This document shows, piece after piece, positions 9,226 through 17,608 of a DNA stretch of 64,000 bases; within the stretch, counting starts at the first letter, position 1; each line of letters opens with the position of its first letter. The position numbers were made by a program, and so were the translations under genes. The notes beneath the pieces are model-generated. The model saw only the letters and a program-made list of their open reading frames with translations, was not told the DNA's origin and did no database searches. Origin of the DNA: Alteromonas lipotrueiana (GTDB lineage: Bacteria; Pseudomonadota; Gammaproteobacteria; Enterobacterales; Alteromonadaceae). Location of the stretch: the NCBI RefSeq assembly GCF_019249245.1, contig NZ_JAESDK010000001.1:1-64000 (forward strand). Reading direction: 5' to 3'.

Positions 9226-9260
9226 TATCGATACCCTTTATATAACTTATGGTATCGATA
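9226..9260. promoter_or_regulatory. Paired TATCGATA palindromes upstream of the beta-helix gene
   Basis: TATCGATACC (9226-9235) and GGTATCGATA (9251-9260) form a 10-bp inverted repeat. Each half also contains the self-complementary octamer TATCGATA, and the octamer centres are 27 bp apart. The site sits about 95 bp before the start codon in a gap with no gene, as expected for an operator bound by two dimers. It could also be a transcript hairpin. Confidence 0.45.
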
Positions 9261-9355
9261 CAAAGTGGTGGTCGCGCAATGTTTGATTGGCGCTACAAGA
9301 CCACTTCTGTTGTTGTCACTGTGGCGCTGTTGTTTCTTTGAAGGAGCCTTGTTAC

Positions 9356-11425
9356 ATGCAAAAAACCGTTATCTTCAGCATTTTGTGCGCATTTGTTTTT
9401 CTGATTGGTGGCGCAAAAGCAGCGGCACAGCCTGATTATTCTGAGCTTACCCGTGAAAGCCTGATCGCCGGCCAGCCCGGCAAAGCCGCGTTTGATGCAA
9501 TGGATAAGCAAGGCGAGCGCGCGCTCGCAGACACAAAGCGTGTGGTAGCCGAACTTAAGAAAAACGGTCAATATAAGCACATGCTAAAAAAGCTCAACCC
9601 CTCTGAGTTTGACGAGGCTGCTGCAATTTTAATGGCGGTGTACGCCAAAAACAGCCTTACCGAAGCGGTTAAACAAGTGGCTGAAGACTCACGCTATCAG
9701 ACCCGTTCAGTCGTGCGCTCGGCCATGTTGTTGTTTCCACTTGACCGCTACGCATTGTATCGTCAGCTAGCACAGCAACAGGCCTTTGATTCTAAAAAGC
9801 TGACCAAATGGGCAGCGTCTACCGGGGTATTAACGAAGCCGCTATATCCTGACTCAATGACCCGCGATACAATTTTTGTACAACCGCTGATAGAGTCAGC
9901 CAGTGTTACTGTGCAGCACTTACCTAAAGAAGCCGAAGTGTCAGTGAAGTTTCGTATTGCCGGTGACAATGCTGCAAATAGCAGTAACACGTGGCAAGCA
10001 GCGCGTTCTTTGGTTTACGAGCCAGTAACTGGCGTACATACCGGCCCCCTAGTGTACTTATCAGCCGCCACTCGCTATGAGCTGCAATTGACCATCGACT
10101 TACCAGACAAACAGCAAAACCAGTTTAAAAAAATATTTACCACCAAAGCTGATACGCCCCCCATCAATCCTGACAAAGTGTATCACCTGTCAGACATTTA
10201 CCAGGGCGGCACATTAGATTTAGAAGCCCTTGGCATTGAGGGCGACAAAAATGGCTGGGTCAAGATCGTCGGCGACCCGGATACCATTATTCGCGCAGAC
10301 GATCCCGAAAAACATGCCATTAATATTGGCGACAACAGTTATATTTATTTTGAGAACATCACCGTTCGCGGGGGCCGTACTCACAGTATTTACGCCAATA
10401 AGGCGCATCATATCTGGATTAATCAATGCGATATTGCTAATTGGGGGCGCGCACCTAATGTTATGAAAAATGGAGTCGCGTTTGAACTTGAAGACGCCGC
10501 GCCAATTAATTACGACTCGGCTATTTATTTACGCCAAAGTGGTGTGATTACTATCGAAAACTGCACCATTCACGACCCGCGCCCCATGGCGAATGATTGG
10601 CGTAGCGGCCATCCTAAAGGACCGAATGCATTTTTCGCTCACGCGAACCACCCAGATCCGCAGTACAAAGGGCAGGTAATTATCCGTAATAATACGTTTA
10701 CCGGAAAACCTGAGCACCGTTTTAACGATGTTATTGAAGGACGGAAAAATGCCTCTGCGCTGGGCGGTTTTGTGCGCGATTCAGCCATTTATGACAATAC
10801 ACTTGCCTACAGCAACGATGATGGTATTGAGATTGATGGTGGGCAATACAATGTATTGGTCTATAACAATGATATTTCTCATACCTACACCGGGGTCAGC
10901 GCTATCCCTACCCGGGTGGGGCCAAGTTTTGTGTTTAATAACTATATTCACGACCTGGGCGACACTACGGGAAAGCAATGGGCTGCTATTAAGCTGGGCG
11001 GCTTGCTCACCGGCGCGTTTGGCAAGTCTTATCTGTTTCATAACTTAATCGCGGTAAATCGGAATGGCTTTACCGCGTCACGATTTCAACAAGACAGTAC
11101 GCTGCTTACTCATGCTCAAAATAATGTGGTTATCACTAAACACGACAACAACGCAGTAGGGTATAATCTGCTTGACCAGGAAGATTTTGACGGGAGTACG
11201 TTTGTAAATAACTACCTGATAAACCTTAAACGGGCCGAGCCTAAAGTAATGGGTTCAATTACTATACCTTATGCGTTTGCTGAGTTAGTCAATGTTGAAA
11301 AAGCACGGCAAATTCTCAGCAACGGCCAACAAACCCGACTTCCGGTAGCGCCAGCCTTTCATATAAATAATTTTAGCCAGTTAACAGCTGATGGTGAAGA
11401 TTTTATTTATGGAATAGTGCAATAG
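9356..11425 (+). CDS. Secreted right-handed beta-helix protein, possible polysaccharide lyase or epimerase
   Basis: 689 residues with a clear signal peptide (hydrophobic core to about residue 20, Ala-rich cleavage region). After a helical region (about 30-165) comes an FN3-like segment (about 180-265). From about 275 to 640 there is a parallel beta-helix pattern: repeated N-x-I and aliphatic ladders such as IYFENITVRGG, VITIENCTIHD, VIIRNNTF and VLVYNNDISH. The frame extends to 9287, but ATG at 9356 has AAGGAG at 9341-9346 and exposes the signal peptide. Beta-helix enzymes in EPS loci usually cleave or epimerise the polymer during export. No family-specific catalytic set was recognised, so activity is an inference. 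Confidence 0.75.
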   Translation: MQKTVIFSILCAFVFLIGGAKAAAQPDYSELTRESLIAGQPGKAAFDAMDKQGERALADTKRVVAELKKNGQYKHMLKKLNPSEFDEAAAILMAVYAKNSLTEAVKQVAEDSRYQTRSVVRSAMLLFPLDRYALYRQLAQQQAFDSKKLTKWAASTGVLTKPLYPDSMTRDTIFVQPLIESASVTVQHLPKEAEVSVKFRIAGDNAANSSNTWQAARSLVYEPVTGVHTGPLVYLSAATRYELQLTIDLPDKQQNQFKKIFTTKADTPPINPDKVYHLSDIYQGGTLDLEALGIEGDKNGWVKIVGDPDTIIRADDPEKHAINIGDNSYIYFENITVRGGRTHSIYANKAHHIWINQCDIANWGRAPNVMKNGVAFELEDAAPINYDSAIYLRQSGVITIENCTIHDPRPMANDWRSGHPKGPNAFFAHANHPDPQYKGQVIIRNNTFTGKPEHRFNDVIEGRKNASALGGFVRDSAIYDNTLAYSNDDGIEIDGGQYNVLVYNNDISHTYTGVSAIPTRVGPSFVFNNYIHDLGDTTGKQWAAIKLGGLLTGAFGKSYLFHNLIAVNRNGFTASRFQQDSTLLTHAQNNVVITKHDNNAVGYNLLDQEDFDGSTFVNNYLINLKRAEPKVMGSITIPYAFAELVNVEKARQILSNGQQTRLPVAPAFHINNFSQLTADGEDFIYGIVQ

Positions 11426-11439
11426 GCAGGTTTTTTGCT
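11424..11439 (+). promoter_or_regulatory. Predicted sigma-54 (RpoN) promoter for wzx
   Basis: AGGCAGGTTTTTTGCT matches the -24/-12 consensus TGGCACG-N4-TTGCW. GG (11425-11426) and GC (11437-11438) are separated by exactly 10 bases, and the full TTGCT -12 element is present. It overlaps the stop codon of the beta-helix gene and would start transcription near 11450, 38 bases before wzx. Confidence 0.55.
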
Positions 11440-11487
11440 TAACGTGAACCCGGTCTGTTCTTTTCTAATAACCTTATGCGGTAGTTC

Positions 11488-12948
11488 ATGTCACTAAAAG
11501 CAAAATCGATTACGGGCGCTTTTTTCAACTTATCGGCAAATGGCTTTGCCCAGGTTGTCAATTTCGTAGTCTACGCCATTATGGCCAGAATTCTGGGTGT
11601 TGAAGAATTTGGTCTGGTGGCAGTGTGCCTGATGGTCGTCGAGTTCTGTAACTTATTTATCACCGTAGGCATCAGTCAGAACCTGATTCAGCGAGACGAT
11701 TGGGACAACAAGTTTGCCAGTTTGTCGTTTTGGGTATTAATGGGGGTATCGGCTGCCATTGCGGTGCTAATCTTTGTGGTTGCCGTCCCCATTGCTTACT
11801 ATACCTATTCAGAACTTGCTGCTCAGTTGATTGCCGCGCTTGCTGTAGTGCCCATTGCTAATGGCTTCAGGCTGGTACACAAAGCCAAGCTTGAACGTAA
11901 TTTTGAAAACAAAAAACTGGCCGTCTACGAGGTAGCGGGCATATTTGTAGGCGGAATTGTATCGGTTGTTACGGCGCTTCAGGGTTTTGGAGCGTGGGCC
12001 ATTATTTACGGAAAAATTGTACAGGCGCTAATCTCAACGCTGTTAACCTGCTGGCGTTCTGACTTTCGACCCCAAAAAATCTCTGATACCGAGCATCTGG
12101 CCGAAATTATTACGTTCGCCAAACCTCTTATTGCGATGTCTTTTGTGAATTTCTTTTCGCAAAAAACCTCTAATATCATTATCGCTGCTTTTCTGGGGGC
12201 TGCTACCTTTGCCTATGCTTCTGTAGCTCGCCAGGGGTTTTCGGTGATTAACAATCTGACCTTTCAGCCTTTAAACCGTATTGCATTAGCTGGCTTATCG
12301 CGAGTCGACACGCCCCGGCTTAGCGGCGTGTTTAGCCGGGTTGTGGGTATTACCGCACTGTTTGTTTCGCCGGTCTATTTTGGTGTGGGGGCAATAGCAC
12401 ACCCTTTCATTGATGTCGTGTTCGGAGATAAATGGGTAACCAGCGCTTACTTATTGTCTATCATGGCCGTTATGGCCCCGACTCAGGTTATGGCTTACTA
12501 TCTGCCTAATCTGCTTATCTCCAGAGGTTTACCGCGACAAGCGTTTAACTTAAACCTTATCAATTTAGCCGTTAATTTTGCTTTGCCGTTAGCCGCCGTG
12601 CCCTGGGGCTTGTTTGCGGTAATTAGCGCCTTGGTAGTTGCTAACTATATCAGTTTGTTTTTGAAATTTGCTTTGGTAAAACGCCATCTGGGTATTGGCG
12701 TAACTGATGCCCTGCGTAACACCTGGATGTTTTCACTGGCTTCTATCATTATGTATGCGGTGGTACTGTTTATCGAGCGCACGCAGGCTTATGGAATTGA
12801 TAATATCTACCTTGAACTGATTGCTCTGGTCGCAACAGGAGCAAGTATTTATGGCGCAATTTTGCTGTTGTTTTTCAAATCACAGACATTCGAGGTAATT
12901 GGCGAATTAAAAACACAGCGTGCTGTGAAAAAAACCGTCTCCTCCTGA
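11488..12948 (+). CDS. Polysaccharide repeat-unit flippase (Wzx, WzxC-like)
   Basis: 486 residues, highly hydrophobic, with about 12 to 14 membrane segments. It has features of the MVF/MOP polysaccharide transporter group: the N-terminal KSITGAFFNLSANGFAQ, the LGVEEFGLVAVCLMV segment and the RLVHKAKLERNFENKK cytoplasmic loop typical of WzxC-like proteins. It is expected to flip undecaprenyl-diphosphate-linked repeat units to the periplasm for Wzy polymerisation. It stands alone on the plus strand behind a predicted sigma-54 promoter, and a long perfect palindrome ends the unit. The start ATG lies in the GTAGTTCATGTC context with only a weak ribosome site. Confidence 0.9.
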   Translation: MSLKAKSITGAFFNLSANGFAQVVNFVVYAIMARILGVEEFGLVAVCLMVVEFCNLFITVGISQNLIQRDDWDNKFASLSFWVLMGVSAAIAVLIFVVAVPIAYYTYSELAAQLIAALAVVPIANGFRLVHKAKLERNFENKKLAVYEVAGIFVGGIVSVVTALQGFGAWAIIYGKIVQALISTLLTCWRSDFRPQKISDTEHLAEIITFAKPLIAMSFVNFFSQKTSNIIIAAFLGAATFAYASVARQGFSVINNLTFQPLNRIALAGLSRVDTPRLSGVFSRVVGITALFVSPVYFGVGAIAHPFIDVVFGDKWVTSAYLLSIMAVMAPTQVMAYYLPNLLISRGLPRQAFNLNLINLAVNFALPLAAVPWGLFAVISALVVANYISLFLKFALVKRHLGIGVTDALRNTWMFSLASIIMYAVVLFIERTQAYGIDNIYLELIALVATGASIYGAILLLFFKSQTFEVIGELKTQRAVKKTVSS

Positions 12949-12953
12949 TAAAA

Positions 12954-12988
12954 CAGATAAGGGGTTGTCAGTGACAACCCCTTATCTG
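12954..12988. terminator. Perfect 17-bp palindrome between convergent genes, probable terminator
   Basis: CAGATAAGGGGTTGTCA (12954-12970) is exactly complementary to 12972-12988 around a single central G. The folded hairpin would have a loop of a few bases. It lies between the convergent wzx and pyruvyl transferase genes. There is no long T-run, so the strength of termination is uncertain. Confidence 0.75.
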
Positions 12989-13010
12989 AAAATCTAATTG
13001 TGTTGGGTGT

Positions 13011-13823
13011 TTATTTTTTCTGTGTTTCCCACAAATCAAATGGAAAAGCCTGATACAGCTTATTGGCAATCGGTGTAAAGTCTGGCAAGGGTGCAATTGT
13101 TTTGCTCAGCGCCTCATTAATGCTGCTGGCTTTAGGAATATCGGTGCGCCCTGTGCCCTGGTAATAATCTTCGTATTTAAACATTGACTCGCCGCTACCC
13201 GAGTCAAAAAATACCGCCGGTACCCCATATGCTTCAGCAATAATTACGCCATGTAACGAGCTGGAGATAACCCGTTTGCTATTGATAATTTGCTCGATAA
13301 ACGACCCCGGATATTGCATCGGTGTCACCAGCTTATCTTCGTGCCCCTGATATTTTTGCATATCGTCGTTCATATGATTAATAACGATGTAATCTTTTTT
13401 TACCGTATTTTCCATTAAAGCCCGGGGATAAAAATAAGGCAGCAACAGTGCTGGGTCGCCGTAAATCTGAGGAACGTCAATATCGCGCTTTAAAAGATAA
13501 TCACGAGTCAACGGACCTCTTACCGCTCTTACATCCAGCGACCTGAATTTATTGACCTTATCGTCCATTTTTTTATTCAGGCCGGTGCCCCAGATACAAT
13601 CATTGGTGTTAGCAAAATGCAGCACCGACCCCACGCTCACCAGTTTGTTATGGTGCGAATGCTTATCGGTAATCTGTTTACCTTTGTTGGCAAGAATACG
13701 ATTTACTAAATCATAGGCAACATAGTCGCCAATATTAGGCCGGGGATCTTTTTTCGACTGCCACCAAAAAATCAGTGACTTTTCTTTTGCCAATTTTTGC
13801 TTCTCGGCCCATTTATAAAACAT
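13011..13823 (-). CDS. Polysaccharide pyruvyl transferase family protein
   Basis: 270 residues. Family features include the N-terminal NIGDYVAYDLV segment (the N-x-GD motif), RAVRGPLTRDYL, IYGDPALLLPYF, and near the C-terminus SSLHGVIIAEAYGVPAVFF, the conserved S-x-H-G-x-I-x-A motif. These enzymes transfer pyruvate from phosphoenolpyruvate to make a ketal on a sugar, adding negative charge to EPS. The frame can start at TTG 13853, but ATG at 13823 has AGGA at good spacing. It is the last gene of the GT2-sulfotransferase-pyruvyl transferase run. Confidence 0.85.
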   Translation of the reverse strand: MFYKWAEKQKLAKEKSLIFWWQSKKDPRPNIGDYVAYDLVNRILANKGKQITDKHSHHNKLVSVGSVLHFANTNDCIWGTGLNKKMDDKVNKFRSLDVRAVRGPLTRDYLLKRDIDVPQIYGDPALLLPYFYPRALMENTVKKDYIVINHMNDDMQKYQGHEDKLVTPMQYPGSFIEQIINSKRVISSSLHGVIIAEAYGVPAVFFDSGSGESMFKYEDYYQGTGRTDIPKASSINEALSKTIAPLPDFTPIANKLYQAFPFDLWETQKK

Positions 13824-13883
13824 GAAAGACATTCCTGAGGTTATTGCATTCAATAAAATGTTGGCACCACTGAGCCCGCACTA

Positions 13884-14678
13884 TCATTTACCTAGCTTTT
13901 TCATTAGCTTTCGCCAGATACTTTGCTGGTTGTAGCGCATTAATTCGTGGGTGGGGTCAAACTGGTGGGTAAAGCGTGATAGCCATTGCTGGTTTAACTC
14001 GTTACTTTGCTTTTGCGTTACCGGCGTAATAGGGATTCGAGTGGCATCAATATCCTGTTCTATAAAATCGGCAATACGCAATACGGTATTTGCCGTATTG
14101 GTTTTTACCTCGCTAAAATTAAGCTCCATATATTTAGCCCCTGACGCGGCCAGCGTGTAACGCCATGAGCTATTTTCAAATATAATTCGGCGTAACCCTT
14201 CATCAATATCGTTAAAGTTGTATTGAGGTTCAACGGTAGAGTCCTGGTGTTTAGCAATCCACGAACCCGTTTGCCGCGCTATCGACAGCGACACGGCCTG
14301 AGCCATAAGGTCTTCTCGGGTAAGCAAAATAAAATGTGGGTTGGGAAACAGTTTGCATAAGTTGGCAAATCCACCAAATTCAGGCAAGTGCGAATAATGC
14401 ACCTTTATACCGAATACCCCGTTGGGCGAAGTACGGCGCTGCATCAGCGCTTTCATACACTGTGAAGTAGAAGTGTGACCTAAACGCTGTTTCCATTGTT
14501 TCAAGTTTTGCTTATTACCATACTCAAGCGGAAAACCAAATCCGCCGGTTTGATGTAAAATATGCCCCAACATGTGGCTACCTGAGCGCACCGTAGAAGC
14601 AACAATTAATGTTTTTCTGGTATCGGTCTGGTGCGAAAAGTCGTGTTGTTCATCAAACTGGTCTTCATACAGCGCCAT
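13884..14678 (-). CDS. Stf0-type sulfotransferase
   Basis: 264 residues. The N-terminal TLIVASTVRSGSHMLGHIL matches the PAPS 5'-phosphosulfate loop of Stf0 family enzymes, and GFPLEYGN and GVFGIKVHYSHLPE are also typical. Such enzymes move sulfate from PAPS to a sugar or glycolipid hydroxyl. Within this operon the likely acceptor is the EPS repeat unit or its lipid-linked precursor. ATG at 14678 is preferred over TTG at 14684 because AAGGAG lies seven bases upstream. That ribosome site is next to the stop codon of the glycosyltransferase gene before it, suggesting coupled translation. Confidence 0.88.
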   Translation of the reverse strand: MALYEDQFDEQHDFSHQTDTRKTLIVASTVRSGSHMLGHILHQTGGFGFPLEYGNKQNLKQWKQRLGHTSTSQCMKALMQRRTSPNGVFGIKVHYSHLPEFGGFANLCKLFPNPHFILLTREDLMAQAVSLSIARQTGSWIAKHQDSTVEPQYNFNDIDEGLRRIIFENSSWRYTLAASGAKYMELNFSEVKTNTANTVLRIADFIEQDIDATRIPITPVTQKQSNELNQQWLSRFTHQFDPTHELMRYNQQSIWRKLMKKLGK

Positions 14679-14689
14679 ATGCAATCTCC

Positions 14690-15553
14690 TTATGCCTGAC
14701 GGCTACGCAGCTTTTTTGCCGTCACCTGGGCGATATGCGAAACAGTCCATTTAAATCCGGCCAATCGCATCGACATAAACACCCACTTAACTTTTTGTTT
14801 TTTAAGTGGCAAATAAACCAACAGTTGCGCAGCCACTCGTTTTCGGTAATTGTCTTCGCCCAAAAACACACGATGTTTGTCGGCCGAGCGTAGTCTTACC
14901 ACGGCCTCATCGGGCGTCATGTTTGCCACTTTAGCGCCAATGCCGTCCATATTCATAAACCGATACATAAAAATGGCTTTGGGTATATTCGCAATTTTGT
15001 AGCCTTGCTGAATCAGTCGAACATACATGTCCCAGTCTTGTCCGTTGGGCAGCGACTCATCAAAGCGTTCTTTTAATGCTAATTCTTGTTTTATGCTAAA
15101 CCCACTCATTCCACAGTACTGATTACCGGTTTTTAAAATGTCGGCTTCAACCTGCGTAGTGGTTTGCACAAAAACTTCGCTTTCTTTGCCCAGGTTCTGA
15201 TACCCGCTTACCACCGCATCAGCGCCCTCTTCGTAAGCAGCAATATGCTCTAACAAATAGTCAGGCATCCAAATATCATCATCATCTAAAAAGGCAATAA
15301 TGTCACCACGAGCCTTATCGACCCCTGTATTTCTGGCCTTATTTGCTCCGGCCGATTGCTCTAAATAGTGATAACTGAAATTTTCATAGTGACTGTATTT
15401 GTTTATAACCTCATCATATGGCAAGGATGATGCATCGTTAATTACCATAACTTCCAGTGGCTTAACAATTTGAGCGAACACGCCCTCTAAAGCTTCATCA
15501 AGCTCATTGGGACGGTTATAGGTTGTGATCACAACACTGACTGTATAGCTCAT
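14690..15553 (-). CDS. Family 2 glycosyltransferase
   Basis: 287 residues with a GT-A fold. It starts VSVVITTYNRPNELDEAL and carries ARNTGVDKARGDIIAFLDDDD, which contains the metal-binding acidic motif. NGQDWDMYVRL near residue 180 is the likely catalytic-base region. It should add one sugar to the lipid-linked EPS unit in the cytoplasm. The frame is open to 15583, but ATG at 15553 has an AGGGA ribosome site and starts right before the first strand. It heads the operon with the Stf0 sulfotransferase and the pyruvyl transferase, and is divergent from a second sulfotransferase gene. Confidence 0.9.
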   Translation of the reverse strand: MSYTVSVVITTYNRPNELDEALEGVFAQIVKPLEVMVINDASSLPYDEVINKYSHYENFSYHYLEQSAGANKARNTGVDKARGDIIAFLDDDDIWMPDYLLEHIAAYEEGADAVVSGYQNLGKESEVFVQTTTQVEADILKTGNQYCGMSGFSIKQELALKERFDESLPNGQDWDMYVRLIQQGYKIANIPKAIFMYRFMNMDGIGAKVANMTPDEAVVRLRSADKHRVFLGEDNYRKRVAAQLLVYLPLKKQKVKWVFMSMRLAGFKWTVSHIAQVTAKKLRSRQA

Positions 15554-15640
15554 AATGTCCCTGCAACGGTTAATAGATATCAAAAGCGTGTTTAATTATT
15601 TAATAAACTCTTTCACAATGAACCTCCAGGAGCAAGAATC

Positions 15641-16426
15641 ATGCAAGAAATGTTGAAACAGCAGTCACAGAAGTATTTGACTCGCTATCCCAGAATCTTT
15701 TTTTGCCATGTTCCTAAGTGCGCTGGTGTGTCTTTGTCTAAGGCAATTTACAGGGCAGTTTACCCCGCTTTTTTAAAAGCCACGCGCTTTACCGGCCATA
15801 TCGATTTAACCAGCAGTCGTTTAAGTCAGGAGCTATTAGGTATCGAGATGATGAGCGCACGTGAAAGCCAGCTTATCACGCATTTAAACGACCGGTACAT
15901 GCGCTATACCAACGGTCATTGTATAGCGCGGCCTGAGGTAACACGTAAGTATTACACTGACTGGCACTTCTTAACGATTTTGCGAGACCCCACCGATCGT
16001 TTTATCTCTGAGTTTGTTTACAATAAGTTCAAACCTTCACAGTGGCAAAAGCATGATGACGATATACACACTTACCTCGACTCTCCAAAGGGGGTAAATT
16101 CAGCGCTTACCTACGCCAGGTATTTTTCAGGCTTCACAAACTCTCAGGATATTCTTGCGAATAAAGAGCAGGTTATAGAAAGTGCTGTTGCAAATCTAAG
16201 ACAGTTCTCGGTGATTGGTACGCTGGATAATATGGCGCAGTGGCAAGCCAGTTTTAACCGTACCTTTAATACTAAAATAGCCATTGCCAGTAACAATAAA
16301 AGCCCTAATCAACAGGCTTCTTCACAGGTGACTCAAGATGCTGCGGCGATGAAAAAAATTGAGCAGTTGTGCGCCATAGACCAGGCTATTTACCAGCAGG
16401 TTGTGACAATGCAAACTACGCCTTAA
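15641..16426 (+). CDS. Sulfotransferase family 2-like protein
   Basis: 261 residues. IFFCHVPKCAGVSLSKAIY near residue 20 matches the PAPS-binding HVPKCAG loop of carbohydrate sulfotransferases. LRDPTDRFISEFVY near residue 115 matches their 3'-phosphate motif (RDP-x-x-R-x-x-S). It is not a close relative of the Stf0 protein encoded next to it, so the locus has two distinct sulfotransferase types. AGGAG upstream of ATG 15641 supports the start. It stands alone on the plus strand and ends before a hairpin shared with the convergent operon. Confidence 0.85.
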   Translation: MQEMLKQQSQKYLTRYPRIFFCHVPKCAGVSLSKAIYRAVYPAFLKATRFTGHIDLTSSRLSQELLGIEMMSARESQLITHLNDRYMRYTNGHCIARPEVTRKYYTDWHFLTILRDPTDRFISEFVYNKFKPSQWQKHDDDIHTYLDSPKGVNSALTYARYFSGFTNSQDILANKEQVIESAVANLRQFSVIGTLDNMAQWQASFNRTFNTKIAIASNNKSPNQQASSQVTQDAAAMKKIEQLCAIDQAIYQQVVTMQTTP

Positions 16427-16549
16427 TAATGTATAAAGAACTGACGCCCGAAGAACTAGCGTACAAAGGAATAGCTACGAGGCATTAGTACGAACTGGCA
16501 TCCATCTGAGAAGCGCTGCTCAAAAAATAAGCAATTTGGCACGGTAATG

Positions 16550-16579
16550 ACCACAAACTGCTGCCTAACAGTTTGTGGT
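16550..16579. terminator. Hairpin between convergent EPS genes
   Basis: ACCACAAACTG (16550-16560) pairs with CAGTTTGTGGT (16569-16579) around an 8-base loop. It sits between the sulfotransferase gene and the convergent glycosyltransferase operon. There is no strong T-run, so termination is inferred from structure and position. Confidence 0.6.
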
Positions 16580-16606
16580 GGGTCGTGGGCCCTACTTTTC
16601 AGGCCA

Positions 16607-17608
16607 TTAAACGGGTTTCTCCAAAACATCCCGCCACGACTCTTTTACCGCCCGGTCGCCATAGTGCCTGACTGCTTGCTCGACCACTAACCCGGCGCTG
16701 GTGTAGTTAAGCTGCGCTAACTGCGAACCTAAGTCCTGTTTATCTAAAATTTGAACAAACGAGAACTCTTTAGCTTTTGTTCGGGCGAAGTGCGAGTCAA
16801 AACACAGCACGTTAGCGCCCAGGCTCAGTGCCATATAAAATGTGCCTGACGATATCATTGCACCGTCATCATGAGGAATAATAACAAAACGGGTATTGGC
16901 TACCGCCTCTTCTAATAAAGACTGCTCAACAAACGCATTTTCCCATTCAACAGACAGCCCGCGCTGAGCAATTATCTGCTGAATTTTTTGGGTATAATCG
17001 GCCTGCGAGCAATACCCCATTATGCGCAGACGCTGCGCAGGTGGCCAGACTTCTAGCAACGCATCCAGCCGCTTGTAGGGCTTAATTGCCCCAAAATATA
17101 GATAATCGATTATGCGTGGCCGATTAACAGTCTGCTGAAAAAATTCAGCCAGTTGGTCGTCACTTTGATAAAGCGGATGCTTAACCAGACTGGCTTCGAT
17201 AGCATCTGTTACTTCAAGGGTTACTGTTCGATGACTTACCCTTTGCATCAACCCGGTTATGCAGTTAAACAGGAATGTTGGTCCACTGGCATTATGGGGC
17301 TTAAAGTTATGACGCAGCCATATAATATTGGCGCTGAAAAGCCGCATGGTTATCAGGCTGATAAAAAAACCAGCAATAAACACCCAGCGCTTTATACCGT
17401 GAAGCCCGCGCCGGTACGGCTGATCTTCATACCAGTTAAGCACTACCGCATTGTGTTTGCGCCGGGTAATATTACCTATCCGAAACAGCTGCTTCAACGG
17501 CGCAATCGAGTAACCCAACTGGCTAAATACGCCTTTGGTTCGGCTAATAAACCCATTACTGTGTTCAATAGGGTATAAGAATAAGCGTGAAGTATCAGAG
17601 CCTGACAT
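16607..17608 (-). CDS. Glycosyltransferase, GT-B type
   Basis: 333 residues. The second half looks like the nucleotide-sugar domain of a GT-B enzyme: YLYFGAIKPYKRLDALLEVW, then LRIMGYC, and FVIIPHDDGAMISSGTFYMALSLG where GT4 enzymes have their conserved E-x7-E region. The canonical glutamates are not obvious. A hydrophobic stretch near residue 75 may contact the membrane. Start and upstream stop share one base (TGATG), so translation is coupled to the preceding GT4. It is the last gene of a four-gene run. The donor and acceptor sugars cannot be told. Confidence 0.75.
   Translation of the reverse strand: MSGSDTSRLFLYPIEHSNGFISRTKGVFSQLGYSIAPLKQLFRIGNITRRKHNAVVLNWYEDQPYRRGLHGIKRWVFIAGFFISLITMRLFSANIIWLRHNFKPHNASGPTFLFNCITGLMQRVSHRTVTLEVTDAIEASLVKHPLYQSDDQLAEFFQQTVNRPRIIDYLYFGAIKPYKRLDALLEVWPPAQRLRIMGYCSQADYTQKIQQIIAQRGLSVEWENAFVEQSLLEEAVANTRFVIIPHDDGAMISSGTFYMALSLGANVLCFDSHFARTKAKEFSFVQILDKQDLGSQLAQLNYTSAGLVVEQAVRHYGDRAVKESWRDVLEKPV

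Noticed and set aside
17153-17578. 141-residue open frame antisense to a glycosyltransferase gene
   Set aside because: No ribosome site or recognisable domain, and the opposite strand encodes a coherent GT-B protein.
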